Positions 1 through 8,552 of a stretch of 58,360 nt of DNA are shown here, piece after piece. Position numbers and translations under genes: made by a program. The notes under the pieces are model-generated. The model was not told where the DNA came from, made no database searches, and saw nothing but the letters and a program-made list of their open reading frames with translations. How positions within the stretch are numbered: position 1 is the stretch's first letter; every line of letters begins with the position of its first letter. Origin of the DNA: Clostridium sp. 27_14 (lineage in GTDB: Bacteria > Bacillota > Clostridia > TANB77 > CAG-508); NCBI GenBank assembly GCA_001916035.1, contig MNRQ01000009.1, positions 1-58,360 on the forward strand. Reading direction: 5' to 3'.

Positions 1-80
1 TGTTTATTTTTGGTCATTTAAACAATATCATTTTTGTGCTCTCTTTTCAATATTTTATTTTCAATGTATTTGTGACATAT

Positions 81-1443
81 CTATTTTAAACCTATAATTG
101 CTTCAATAAATTCATCTTGATATTTAAATATTATGTTTATATTACCATTATCATGAACTTGTATATCTTCTATTAATTCATTTATAATAATATTATCTAA
201 TTTATCAATATGCATATTCTTTTCAAATTTTCTTATCCATTCTTCATTGCTTTTTATTTTTAATTCTTCAGAATCTAAATTTCTTATTAATTCTTCTTGT
301 TCATCTCCTAAAATTTCATGGTCATCATCATTAATTTTTAATTCTGCATTTATACTATCAAGTTTTCTCTGCTTATCTTTTAGTTCTTGTTCTTGAGGAA
401 ACTCTTTTTGACTTTCTACTTTTGCATTTTCTAATTGCAATTTGGTATTATCAAGTTTCTCTCGTTCTAGTGGAATATCTCTTGCTATGTTTTCTAAGCA
501 ATTGTTAATTCTTATAATATTACCACCTGCATCTACACCTAAATCAATAGTATAACTAAATTTATTCTTCAGCTTTAATTTTATATTTCTAGTAACAGAA
601 TCAAAGCTAATTTCCATTTTGAAACCTCTGTATTCTCCAATTTCTCGTACTTCCATACTCTTTAATAATTGAGTACATTCTAAAAGTTTCTTTCCTGCAT
701 CTGCTTTTTCAGAATATTCTTTACCATCAATTATCATTGGAGAAAAACCATCCATATTAGGTTTAGTATATTCTTGTAGCTTTATAGTATCTTCTTCCAT
801 TGCAGCAATTTTATTATTTAATCTTGTAATTTCTTCAGGATAATGTTTTAACACTTTATCTTGCAAAGCATACTTTTGATTCATAAAGTTTTGTCTTAAT
901 AATTTAAGTTTAGATATTTCACTATCTAAATTAGTCTTTTCTAAAATTAAAGGATTACCTGTTGCTAATGCTTTTATTTCTCCATAAGATAGAGCTTTTT
1001 CATCTATATCTTCCATTGTTCTTGCAGGTGTTTTAGAGGTCATTATTTGAGATATAAACTTCTGTTTTTGTTCAACTAATTGATACATATAAGCATCAAA
1101 TGTCTTTTCAGTAACATAAGAATATACAAATACTTTTTCATTCTCATTTCCCTGTCTTATCATTCTGCCGTTTCTTTGTGTTAAATTGCTTGGTTTCCAG
1201 GCACAATCTAAATGATGTAGTGCAATTAGTTTATCTTGTACATTAGTTCCTGCACCCATTTTTGAAGTAGAACCCATTAACACTCTAACTTCTCCCTGTC
1301 TTACCTTACTAAATAGTTCTTTTTTCTTTGTTTCATTATCTGCCTCATGAATAAAAGCTATTTCTTCTTCGGGAATACCTTTTTGTATAAGTTTTGTTTT
1401 AAGTTCATTATAAACATCTGTAAATTCTTCCTTTTGTTGCTTT
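81..1443 (-). pseudogene. Helicase C-terminal fragment of a conjugative element, fused to a recombinase-like tail
   Basis: The reading frame is open from an in-frame stop near 1445 down to 81, but it has no plausible start; the GTG at 1283 lies inside the helicase domain. It contains a superfamily-2 helicase C-terminal region (SKMGAGTNVQ, then RNGRMIRQGN, then FISQIMTSK). This is typical of the very large helicase/methylase proteins of Tn1549-like integrative conjugative elements, which exceed 2000 residues, so about 85% of such a protein is missing. After about residue 335 (counted from the GTG) the helicase pattern ends. The last 65 residues (EEWIRKFEK, ELIEDIQVHDNGNINIIFKY) look instead like the C-terminus of a large serine recombinase. 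The helicase assignment is firm; the recombinase tail is an inference from residue pattern. The upstream end abuts gatB sequence at about 1440, so this is the inner side of a deletion scar. Confidence 0.75.
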
Positions 1444-2222
1444 CATCGCTTGTCCTACCAAAAATCCTAATGCTCTATCTTTTCCAGCTTTAAAATCTGC
1501 TATTGATTGTGGATTTGCTGATAAAACTTGTAATACTACATCTTTTATAGCATTTTCATCTGATATCTGAATCCAGCCTTTTTCTTTTATTATGTCTTTT
1601 GGACTTCTTGGATTTTCAAATAATTCATCTAATACTTTTTTGCCTATGCTTGAACTTATTGTTCCTGCATCAATTAGTTCTACTAATTCTGCTAATTGTT
1701 CTGCTGTAAATGAAATCTGTTCTGGTTCGATTTCTTTTTCGTTTAATATTCTAGCTATGTCTGAATTTAACCAGTTACATACGGCTTTATAGTTCTTGCA
1801 TATTTTCCCTGTTTTTCAAAAATGTCTGATAATGCTTTTGAGCTTGTTAAATAGTTGCTATCTTTTTCAGATAAGTGTAACTCAGAAATGTATCTTGCTT
1901 TTCTGCTTTCTGGCATTTCTGGTAGTTCTTTTCTTATATTTTCAATATATTAATCTGATAATCGTATTGCATAGTTTTTTCTATCATTTTTACTATCTTG
2001 TGATATTGAGCAATTTGTTGCAAGTCCTGCTTTTACTGCATATTCAACAACTTTTTCATTTAGTACTGGTAATGCTCCTGGCATTGCCATACATACTGGA
2101 CATACATGTGTATTTGGATCAGCACCAAATTCTGTTGGACATGAGCAAAATATCTTTGTTTTTGTTGATAATTCCGCATGTACTTCTAGTCCAATTATCT
2201 CTTCATAATCCTGGTTTGCCAT
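1440..2222 (-). pseudogene. gatB: gatB pseudogene (Asp/Glu-tRNA amidotransferase subunit B), multiply broken
   Basis: A good ribosome site (GGAGGAAAAATA) precedes ATG at 2222. The first 84 codons are a normal GatB N-terminus (IIGLEVHAELSTKTKIFC, THVCPVCMAMPGALP). The frame then jumps after DRKNY directly to sequence matching GatB residues near 270-280 (IRLSD, then YIENIRKELPEMPE), so roughly 190 codons are gone. A TAA replaces the expected Glu codon after LSD. A further frameshift lies near 1805-1815 between DIFEK and NYKAVCNWL. The normal tail (GFLVGQAMKATKG) is cut off at about 1440, where mobile-element helicase sequence starts. GatB binds tRNA and phosphorylates the mischarged residue in GatCAB; this copy cannot make a working subunit. 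If it is a true genomic state, another amidotransferase or GlnRS/AsnRS must exist outside the window. Confidence 0.9.
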
Positions 2223-2239
2223 TATTTTTCCTCCTATTA

Positions 2240-3490
2240 TTAATCACTTATTATTCCATAAGCATATTTCATTGATAGTATTCTTTCTACTGCATTATCT
2301 ATCAATTCTATATCTATTTTTCCCGCATTTATTTCATCTAAAACTTCTTGCTTTTGTGCTAAAAAGTCTGATGATATTATCATGTCATTTCCTGCTAATA
2401 CAGCTTGCACAGCTGTTTCATTATTTTCTGCATATTTTTTTACAGCATCCATTGCTAAGTCATCTGTAATAACTACTCCTGTAAAGTTTAATTTATTTCT
2501 TAAAATTTCATGTACATTTTTTGATAATGATGCTGGCATTGTACTATCCATGCATTTTACTATATTATGATTTACTAGTATACATGGAGTTCCATTTTGT
2601 ATTCCACTTTGAAAAGGTATAAAATCTGTTTGTTCAAATTCTTCCATTGTTCTTTCGTCTATTGCTATTCCTGTATGTGTATCAACATTATCTCCATATC
2701 CAGGAAAGTGTTTAAGTACTGATATTATATTTGACTGTTTCATATTTTTTACAATTTCTGCAATGTAATTTGCTGTTGTTTGAACATCTTGTCCTAAAGT
2801 TCTTTTATAAATGAATGCATTGGTATTTGATGTAATATCTGCAACTGGTGCTAAATTCATATTAATTCCAAGACTTTTTAGCAATCCTGATTTTTCTTCT
2901 GAGTCTTGCAATACTGCATCTATTCCACCTTTATTATAAATTTCCTGTGGTGATAAAAACTTAGAGCTTCTAAATGCTTTATGGGAACTTACTCTTACAA
3001 CTGTTCCTCCTTCTTCATCTACTCCTAATATCATTTTTATTTTGCTTGCTTTTTGATTGTTTTCAAGCTCAGAAATTATTTTGCTTTTGGTCTTATTATC
3101 AAAATCTCTTCCAAATAAAATATAGCCACCGGGTTTTCCATCTTCAATCTCATTTGTTACTCCTGAAGATGGATATCTTGCTAAAAACATTTGTCCAACT
3201 TTTTCTTCTAAAGTCATTTTGCTCATTATTTGCTTGACTTTTTCTTTGCATTCAATTATTGAACTGTTATCAGTTACTTTATTATTTTTATTTACTACAT
3301 TACTTATATAATTCTCATTTATATTATTTGTAGTTTCATCTATTATATTATTGTTTATATTATTTGTAGTTTCATCTATTATATTATTGTTTATATTATT
3401 TTGTTCAACTTTATTATTAATTATATCAATAGCTATAAATATAGCTACAATTATAAGACAAATCACAATGATTTTTACAGATTTTTTCAT
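2240..3490 (-). CDS. NagZ-like beta-N-acetylhexosaminidase (GH3), membrane-anchored
   Basis: This 416-residue protein matches the NagZ branch of glycoside hydrolase family 3, which removes terminal N-acetylglucosamine from wall fragments. Residues 1-25 form a signal-anchor helix. Residues 30-85 are an Asn/Thr-rich linker. The TIM-barrel catalytic domain begins near VGQMFLARYP and carries GVDEEGGTVVR, KHFPGYGD with the following THTG loop (His/Asp pair) and the nucleophile region VVITDDLAMDA. The ATG at 3490 is chosen because GGAG lies 6 bases upstream; a TTG four codons earlier overlaps that site. The gene sits between remnants of gatA and gatB with 17-base gaps on both sides. It probably acts at the outer membrane face in wall turnover. 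It is intact, unlike its two neighbours. Confidence 0.85.
   Translation of the reverse strand: MKKSVKIIVICLIIVAIFIAIDIINNKVEQNNINNNIIDETTNNINNNIIDETTNNINENYISNVVNKNNKVTDNSSIIECKEKVKQIMSKMTLEEKVGQMFLARYPSSGVTNEIEDGKPGGYILFGRDFDNKTKSKIISELENNQKASKIKMILGVDEEGGTVVRVSSHKAFRSSKFLSPQEIYNKGGIDAVLQDSEEKSGLLKSLGINMNLAPVADITSNTNAFIYKRTLGQDVQTTANYIAEIVKNMKQSNIISVLKHFPGYGDNVDTHTGIAIDERTMEEFEQTDFIPFQSGIQNGTPCILVNHNIVKCMDSTMPASLSKNVHEILRNKLNFTGVVITDDLAMDAVKKYAENNETAVQAVLAGNDMIISSDFLAQKQEVLDEINAGKIDIELIDNAVERILSMKYAYGIISD
3318..3402. repeat. 36-bp tandem repeat, two full copies plus a partial one
   Basis: Bases 3318-3353 and 3354-3389 are identical 36-mers, followed by 13 bases of a third copy. In frame they encode a 12-residue unit (NNIIDETTNNIN-like) in the extracellular linker of the NagZ-like protein. 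The repeat is a likely site of slippage and length variation. Confidence 0.9.
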
Positions 3491-3507
3491 CTTTATCTCC
3501 AATTATT

Positions 3508-4495
3508 TTATTTTTTGAATTCTGGTTTATGATTTTGTTTAAATTGTATTTTCTGTTCAAATGTGTAAGCTGCATTTAGTAGTTTAGCTTCACTGAATCT
3601 ATCTCCTATTAATTGCATTCCTACTGGCATTCCATTTTTATCTACTCCGCAAGGTATCGAGATTGCAGGTACACTTGCGATGTTTATTGAAACTGTACAG
3701 ATATCTGCTAGATACATTTCAATTGGATTATTTGATTTTGATCCAATCTCAAATGCTGTTGTTGGTGCTACTGGAGTTAATAATACATCATATTTTTTAA
3801 AATTTTCATCAAATTGCTTTTTTACGAATGTACGAACTTTTTGTGCTTTTTTATAATATGCATCATAATATCCTGATGATAATACATAAGTTCCAAGAAT
3901 TATTCTTCTCTTTACTTCTTCTCCGAAAGCTTCTGTTCTTGACTTTCTGTATAATTCTTTTAGATTTGTAAAGTCTTTTGCTCTATATCCATATCGTATT
4001 CCATCAAATCTGCCTAAATTTGAACTTGTTTCTGCACATGCAATTATATAATATGTTGCTAAAGCATATTCAGCTATGTCTAGTGAACATTCTTCAACTT
4101 TTGCTCCTAATTGTTTATATGTCTCTATTGCATTTTGTAGCTGCTCTTTAACATCATCTTGTATTCCTTCTCCAAAGAATTCTTTTGGTACTCCAATTCT
4201 TAATCCTTTTACATCATTTTTTAATGCTGCTACATAATCCTCTTTTGGTCTATCGTATGATGTAGAGTCTTTTTCATCATGTCCTGTTATTATATTTAAT
4301 AACATTGCTGAATCTCGTACATCTTTTGTGATGGGTCCAATTTGATCTAGTGATGATGCAAATGCAACTAATCCATATCTTGAAACTAATCCATAAGTTG
4401 GTTTTAATCCTACTACTCCACAAAATGCTGCTGGTTCACGTATTGATCCTCCTGTGTCTGAGCCAAGTGCCCATGGTACCAGTTTATATTTGTTT
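3508..4495 (-). pseudogene. gatA: gatA pseudogene, 5' third missing
   Basis: The frame runs from an in-frame stop near 4495 to 3508 and encodes about 325 residues of the usual 485 or so. It begins at VPWALGSDTGGSIREPAAF, the amidase-signature stretch with the serine nucleophile. It then keeps the rest of GatA (GLVAFASSLDQIGPITKDV, VLLTPVAPTTAFEIG, PAISIPCGVD) to a normal C-terminus. The first 165 or so residues, including the catalytic Lys and the cis-Ser of the Ser-cisSer-Lys triad, are absent. No ribosome site or start lies at the new 5' end; the sequence runs straight into the preceding gene, whose stop is at 4504. GatA normally releases ammonia from glutamine for tRNA-Gln/Asn amidation. 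No gatC is seen. Confidence 0.88.
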
Positions 4496-4503
4496 TATTT
4501 TCA

Positions 4504-4857
4504 TTATTCATTAGTCGCATCTCCTTTTTCATTAATAGCATACTGTGGCAAATTAGAGGGTATTACACATTTATCTGTTGGAATTCCCTTTGTATCTAAA
4601 ATTTTCATAAGTGCAACGCTTAATGCTGCATTTTGCATAACTCTTTTTCTCATTTCTATTATTGCATGTGGGTTGTTTATATCTATATCATCAATTTTTT
4701 GAATACGTTTTCTAAACATTCTTCTCCATTCCTCAATATTCCACTGTCCATTATATTCTCCCCATAAATATTCTTCAAGTTTTCTTGAAGCAATTATAAC
4801 TTCTTTGATTTGTTCTTCCTCATCGGTGAATATTTCTTTACTCATTTTTACTACCAT
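4504..4857 (-). CDS. Unrecognised 117-residue protein
   Basis: I do not recognise this family. It is a charged, mostly helical soluble protein with no signal or membrane segment. Visible features are an acidic N-terminus (FTDEEEQIKEV), a Trp-rich stretch (LWGEYNGQWNIEEWRRMF) and a helical middle with several Met/Arg residues. The start could be ATG 4857 or ATG 4845 (MSKEIF); neither has a strong ribosome site, though the gene follows the RdgB-like gene by only 6 bases and may be translationally coupled to it. Its 3' end lies 9 bases from the truncated gatA, so the deletion that removed the gatA start ended just beyond this gene. The C-terminus could itself be affected by that junction. Confidence 0.6.
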   Translation of the reverse strand: MVVKMSKEIFTDEEEQIKEVIIASRKLEEYLWGEYNGQWNIEEWRRMFRKRIQKIDDIDINNPHAIIEMRKRVMQNAALSVALMKILDTKGIPTDKCVIPSNLPQYAINEKGDATNE

Positions 4858-4863
4858 ACTTTC

Positions 4864-5466
4864 TTAAATATTTTCTGCTATAAAGTTTACTACGTCTTGT
4901 TCATCTTGTTTCATTGCTTCTTTTTCTTCTTCAGTTATTTCTGCAAGGTATTTATTGTTTTTTGTGTTCTTTGTTATTGAGTCTAAAGGGTATCCTGTGC
5001 TTATTTTCTTACATACCTTGTCTACTAGATATATTCCTTCTTTGGTCCAAGTGTATGTGCTTTCTTTTCCACTTTCGTTTATTACAGCTATTCCATAAAC
5101 CCATTTTGCGTTTATTTTTCCGTTTTTTCCGTATTTTTTTACTAGTTTTGTGTAGTGTTCTATCATTTCTTCGTCGTCTAGCTCTTTTCCTTCTACTCTT
5201 CTTACATATAATCCTGGTTGTTTTTCTTCTGGAACATTTTCTAAATATAGTGCGTCATCCATTCCTATTGAAATTCTTCCTGTAACATCATAACATTCTC
5301 TTACTTTTTTTAGTGCATTTTCTATTACATTTTTTCCGTCTTCTTTTACGTTTATTTTTATTCCTATGTCTCTTAATGCTAATACTTCTACACCTTTTTT
5401 TGCTAGTCCTTTTGAAAATCTTTTTGCTTTTGTAGGATTTCCTGTTGCAAATATTATTTGTTTCAT
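4864..5466 (-). CDS. RdgB/HAM1-like non-canonical purine NTP pyrophosphatase
   Basis: This 200-residue protein belongs to the ITPase/HAM1 fold, which hydrolyses dITP, XTP and similar damaged nucleotides to monophosphates and keeps them out of DNA. The N-terminal phosphate-binding motif is clear (FATGNPTKAKRF, the family TGNxxK). The metal/catalytic acid region is SIGMDDALYLENVP, a variant of the usual EDSGLEVDAL. The following PGLYVRRV matches the family PGIYSARY. The C-terminal half (KWVYGIAVINESGKESTYTW, YPLDSI) fits but is diverged, so substrate choice may differ from true RdgB. The ribosome site AAAGGAAGAG precedes ATG 5466. It is cytoplasmic. Confidence 0.75.
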   Translation of the reverse strand: MKQIIFATGNPTKAKRFSKGLAKKGVEVLALRDIGIKINVKEDGKNVIENALKKVRECYDVTGRISIGMDDALYLENVPEEKQPGLYVRRVEGKELDDEEMIEHYTKLVKKYGKNGKINAKWVYGIAVINESGKESTYTWTKEGIYLVDKVCKKISTGYPLDSITKNTKNNKYLAEITEEEKEAMKQDEQDVVNFIAENI

Positions 5467-5573
5467 TAAAAATCTCTTCCTTTCCTGATTGTTAAATGTT
5501 TAGATGATTGAATAGTTTTTATTTTTTGTTTTTCCTATTCATTTTATCTTTTTAGTTCTATTTTTCTTTTTTA

Positions 5574-6050
5574 TTATAATGTTCTATAGTTATTTTTGTC
5601 TGCTCTTTCGTCCATTTTTCTATCAAATTGTTCGTTTTTGTAAAACCAGTCTGTTTTTTTGTCTACTGGATGTGCCATTCTTCCTTTGTCTAATAGTAAA
5701 TCTATTAGTACTGCTATTGGTATTATTATTCCTATTATTGAAAAGAATAGGCTTGACATTTGTGAAAGTGTTAATACTTCATTGTTTGCTAGTATTTTTA
5801 CTTTTTCTGTTATGTCTGCTCCAAAATATACTCCATAAATTCCTAAGTATAGGGCTGCTCCTAATACTTTTCTTTTTACTACTAATATTGCGCATATTAA
5901 AAATGCAAATAGTATTATTATTTCAAAGTTCATATTTAGTGGTGCTACTATAAATTCTTTTCCTAATTGTGCCATTAATACTACTATTACTCTAAATATC
6001 CAATACATTATCATAAACATTACTACTAAATATGTTGATAGTTTTTTCAT
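5574..6050 (-). CDS. Unrecognised integral membrane protein, about four helices
   Basis: This 158-residue protein shows four likely transmembrane helices: near residues 3-22 (YLVVMFMIMYWIFRVIVVL), 36-56, 60-78 and 95-118 (FFSIIGIIIPIAVLIDLLL). A charged cytoplasmic tail follows (HPVDKKTDWFYKNEQFDRKM). No enzymatic motif is visible and I do not recognise the family. ATG 6050 is preferred because GAAGGAAAG lies 7-8 bases upstream; an upstream ATG at 6104 would add a Lys/Arg-rich leader without its own ribosome site. Confidence 0.65.
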   Translation of the reverse strand: MKKLSTYLVVMFMIMYWIFRVIVVLMAQLGKEFIVAPLNMNFEIIILFAFLICAILVVKRKVLGAALYLGIYGVYFGADITEKVKILANNEVLTLSQMSSLFFSIIGIIIPIAVLIDLLLDKGRMAHPVDKKTDWFYKNEQFDRKMDERADKNNYRTL

Positions 6051-6204
6051 TTTTTCTTTCCTTCTTTCTTTTTTATTTTTAAAGGTATGTATAGTTTTTT
6101 TCATGTCTTTTGTTATTTTGGGTGTTGTTTTTTACTTTGTTTTTTTATTTTATTTTTTAAATGTCAAAGAGGTGAAGATTATCTCCACCTCTCCTCCTTT
6201 TTGA

Positions 6205-6510
6205 TTAATCTACGAAATCAAAATCATCTTTAAATCTTTCTTTGAATATTTCGAATACTTTGTTTAGTATTTCTTCATCTTCAACGCTAACATATGATTC
6301 TTCTTCTGAATCTTCGTCTGTATCTTCAACTTTTAATATTACAACTTCGCCTTCTTCTTCAACTCCGTCGTCAATTACTGGTAGTAAGATGACATATTCT
6401 TCATCATCTAATTCTACTAAATCTAAAAATTCAAATTTTACTTCGTTTCCGTCTTCATCATTTAATATTACTATATTATCTAAATCTTCTCCTTCATATC
6501 CTTCGTCCAT
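6205..6510 (-). CDS. DUF1292 family protein (YrzB-like)
   Basis: This highly acidic 101-residue protein matches the DUF1292 family. Its pattern is a short beta segment (NIVILNDEDGNEVKFEFL) followed by YVILLPV and VVILKVED. The function of the family is unknown. It is commonly the third member of the ireB-ruvX-DUF1292 set in Firmicutes, and here it follows ruvX by about 115 bases. The ribosome site AAAGGAGAAAT precedes ATG 6510. It is soluble and cytoplasmic. Confidence 0.85.
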   Translation of the reverse strand: MDEGYEGEDLDNIVILNDEDGNEVKFEFLDLVELDDEEYVILLPVIDDGVEEEGEVVILKVEDTDEDSEEESYVSVEDEEILNKVFEIFKERFKDDFDFVD

Positions 6511-6624
6511 GTTTTATTTCTCCTTTCAATTTTTATTATAATATTAATATCTACAAATTTAAAATTTCTATACTAATATCATTCATATAATAACCTATTT
6601 TTTGTTTTTTTGCAACTGTTTTAT

Positions 6625-7044
6625 TTAATTTTGTTGATTTATAAATGTTTCTAAAATGTATACTGCTGATATTGTGTCTACTATTGATTTTTTCTTTTTT
6701 GGATTTATTTCTAAGTAGTTCATTGTTTTGTGTGCTGCTACTGTTGTTAGTCTTTCGTCTACAGTTGCTATTTTTTTGTCTGGATATTTGCATTTTAGTT
6801 TGTGTATAAATTTTTCTGTTACTTCTGCTCTTTCTGTTTTTGTTCCATTCATATTATATGGCATTCCTATTACTATTGTTTTTACTTCGTATTGTTCAAA
6901 TATTTCGTCTAGTCTTCTTAATATAATTTTGTCAGAGTTGTTTCTTTGAATTGTTTCTAGTCCTTGTGCTGTTATGTTTAGTGCGTCTGTTATTGCTATT
7001 CCAACTCTTGCGTCTCCATAGTCTATGCTTAATATTCTACTCAT
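6625..7044 (-). CDS. ruvX: RuvX/YqgF, RNase H-fold nuclease for rRNA processing and Holliday junctions
   Basis: This 139-residue protein is a full-length YqgF family member (putative Holliday-junction resolvase, implicated in 16S rRNA 5' maturation). It starts with the RNase H-like strand ILSIDYGDARVGIA, which holds the first catalytic Asp. It contains IVIGMPYNMNGTKTERAE, then VDERLTTVAA with the central acidic residue, and ends with VDTISAVYILETF, which holds the last Asp. Its start overlaps the end of ireB by 8 bases, which indicates translational coupling. Confidence 0.92.
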   Translation of the reverse strand: MSRILSIDYGDARVGIAITDALNITAQGLETIQRNNSDKIILRRLDEIFEQYEVKTIVIGMPYNMNGTKTERAEVTEKFIHKLKCKYPDKKIATVDERLTTVAAHKTMNYLEINPKKKKSIVDTISAVYILETFINQQN

Positions 7045-7294
7045 CTTCTATACCTATATAACTTTTTACCATTTTTTCTAATAGTTCGTCTCTTTCTATT
7101 GTTCTTATTTTGTTTCTTGCATCGTGATAGCTTGTAATATATGTTGGGTCTCCTGATAGTATGTATCCTACTAATTGGTTAATTGGGTTATATCCTTTTT
7201 CTTGTAATGCTTCATATACTTCTTTTAGTATTTCTTTTGTTCTTAAGTTTTCTATTTTTTCTACTTCAAAATGCATTGTTTTATCAAATTCCAT
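7037..7294 (-). CDS. ireB: IreB family regulatory phosphoprotein (UPF0297)
   Basis: This 85-residue protein is a clear UPF0297 member (EIYEAL-like helix, then GYNPINQLVGYILSGDP, then RNKIRTIERDELLEKMV). In Enterococcus, IreB is a target of the PASTA kinase IreK and dampens cephalosporin resistance; the phosphorylated Thr residues lie near the N-terminus. Here MEFDKTMHF has one candidate, Thr6. The ribosome site AAGGAGGGAATGC precedes ATG 7294. In many Firmicutes alaS lies just upstream; here alaS is about 18 kb away. No PASTA kinase is in the window. Confidence 0.92.
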   Translation of the reverse strand: MEFDKTMHFEVEKIENLRTKEILKEVYEALQEKGYNPINQLVGYILSGDPTYITSYHDARNKIRTIERDELLEKMVKSYIGIEDE

Positions 7295-7427
7295 TGCATT
7301 CCCTCCTTACTTTTTTGATTTTCTGTTGTTTATTTTTTGCCAAGCCTTGCTTTTGCTTGTTTATTTTTTATTTTGTGATGTGTGTTTTCTTGGTAATCTT
7401 TAAATTTTGTGATATTTTTTTGTTATT

Positions 7428-8534
7428 TTAGATCTTTGTTATGTCACTTTCATTTTTACTTGCATTGTCTATATATTCTTCTAGTTTTTTTAGTACTTCT
7501 TCTAGTCCTGTTCCTTTATAATATGTTGATATTGCAAAGTTTAATCTTGGTGTTACTTCTATTTTTTCTTTGTTGTTTTTTGTTTCTTCGTCTTCTTGGT
7601 TTGGTAATGCTATTTTCATTTTTTCTAGTGAGTTTTTTAAGTCGTTTAAGAAGTCTGCTACTCCACTAATTTCTACTCCTGAAAATGCTATTACAAATTT
7701 GGGTCCCATATATCTTACAAATACATAGTCTGATGCTATGTTTTTTTGTATATATGCACTTACTTGTGTTACTACTTCGTTTCCTAGTTCTCTTGAATAT
7801 ATTTTATTTATTTCTTCAAGGTTTGCTATTCTGAACATGCATATTGTTGATGTTGTGTGTTGGTCTATTATTCTTTTTCCTTCTCCATATAAGTATTCTT
7901 CTGAATTTAATCCTGTAAATAAGTCTTTTCTTACTATACTTTCTAATGTTTTTTGGTGTACTACAGTTTTTAATACTGATACTATATTGTCTTTTATTAC
8001 TTCTAAGACTGCTGTGTCTACATTGTCAAAATCGTGTGGTGTTCCACTTTCTATAATCCAATATCCTATATAAACATTGTCTATATACAATGGGAAAAAT
8101 ATGGCTGATTTTGCTCTTCCAAATTCCATTTGTTGATATGGTAATCTTTCTTTTTCGTTATTTACTGTTACATATTTTGGAGTGGCTGTTGTAATACTGT
8201 CTTTAAACATGTCTATATTTTGTAGTGACCTTAAAGAGTTCCAGTGTCTTTTATCAACATTTGATGCTTTTACCATATATTCTGCTCCGTCAAATACAAC
8301 TATTGTTGAATATTTTATTTCGTATTTTTCTATTAGTATTTCATTAATCTTTTTTATCTTATCATCTACACTTGATGTTTCTCCTATTGCATTCATAAAG
8401 TCTTGTACAACTGATAGGTTTGTTATTTTTTGATTAATATTGCGAAATGTCTGTATTTTTTTATGTATTGTTAAATTGTAGATTATAAGACCTATTATAG
8501 CAACAATTAATACTACAACTATTCCCATTAACAC
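7428..8534 (-). CDS. Membrane-anchored GAF plus degenerate GGDEF protein
   Basis: This 368-residue protein has one N-terminal helix (residues 3-20), a short coiled segment and a GAF-like sensory domain (about 45-190, IFFPLYIDNVYIGYWIIESG). A GGDEF-like fold follows (about 205-300), entered by KDLFTGLNSEEYLYGE. The catalytic GGDEF loop reads MGPKF (FVRYMGPKFVIAF), so it should not make cyclic di-GMP; it may bind nucleotide or act as a scaffold. Start is GTG 8534, because GGAGG lies 8 bases upstream, while the ATG two codons later would be too far. It follows the TadZ-like gene by 18 bases and probably shares its transcript, suggesting a sensory partner for that ATPase. Confidence 0.75.
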   Translation of the reverse strand: MLMGIVVVLIVAIIGLIIYNLTIHKKIQTFRNINQKITNLSVVQDFMNAIGETSSVDDKIKKINEILIEKYEIKYSTIVVFDGAEYMVKASNVDKRHWNSLRSLQNIDMFKDSITTATPKYVTVNNEKERLPYQQMEFGRAKSAIFFPLYIDNVYIGYWIIESGTPHDFDNVDTAVLEVIKDNIVSVLKTVVHQKTLESIVRKDLFTGLNSEEYLYGEGKRIIDQHTTSTICMFRIANLEEINKIYSRELGNEVVTQVSAYIQKNIASDYVFVRYMGPKFVIAFSGVEISGVADFLNDLKNSLEKMKIALPNQEDEETKNNKEKIEVTPRLNFAISTYYKGTGLEEVLKKLEEYIDNASKNESDITKI

Positions 8535-8552
8535 AATGCTTTCCTCCTTATT

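Noticed and set aside
6551..6793. 80-codon minus-strand frame overlapping ruvX
   Set aside because: Out-of-frame shadow of RuvX, rich in Lys/Ser/Asn, without a ribosome site.
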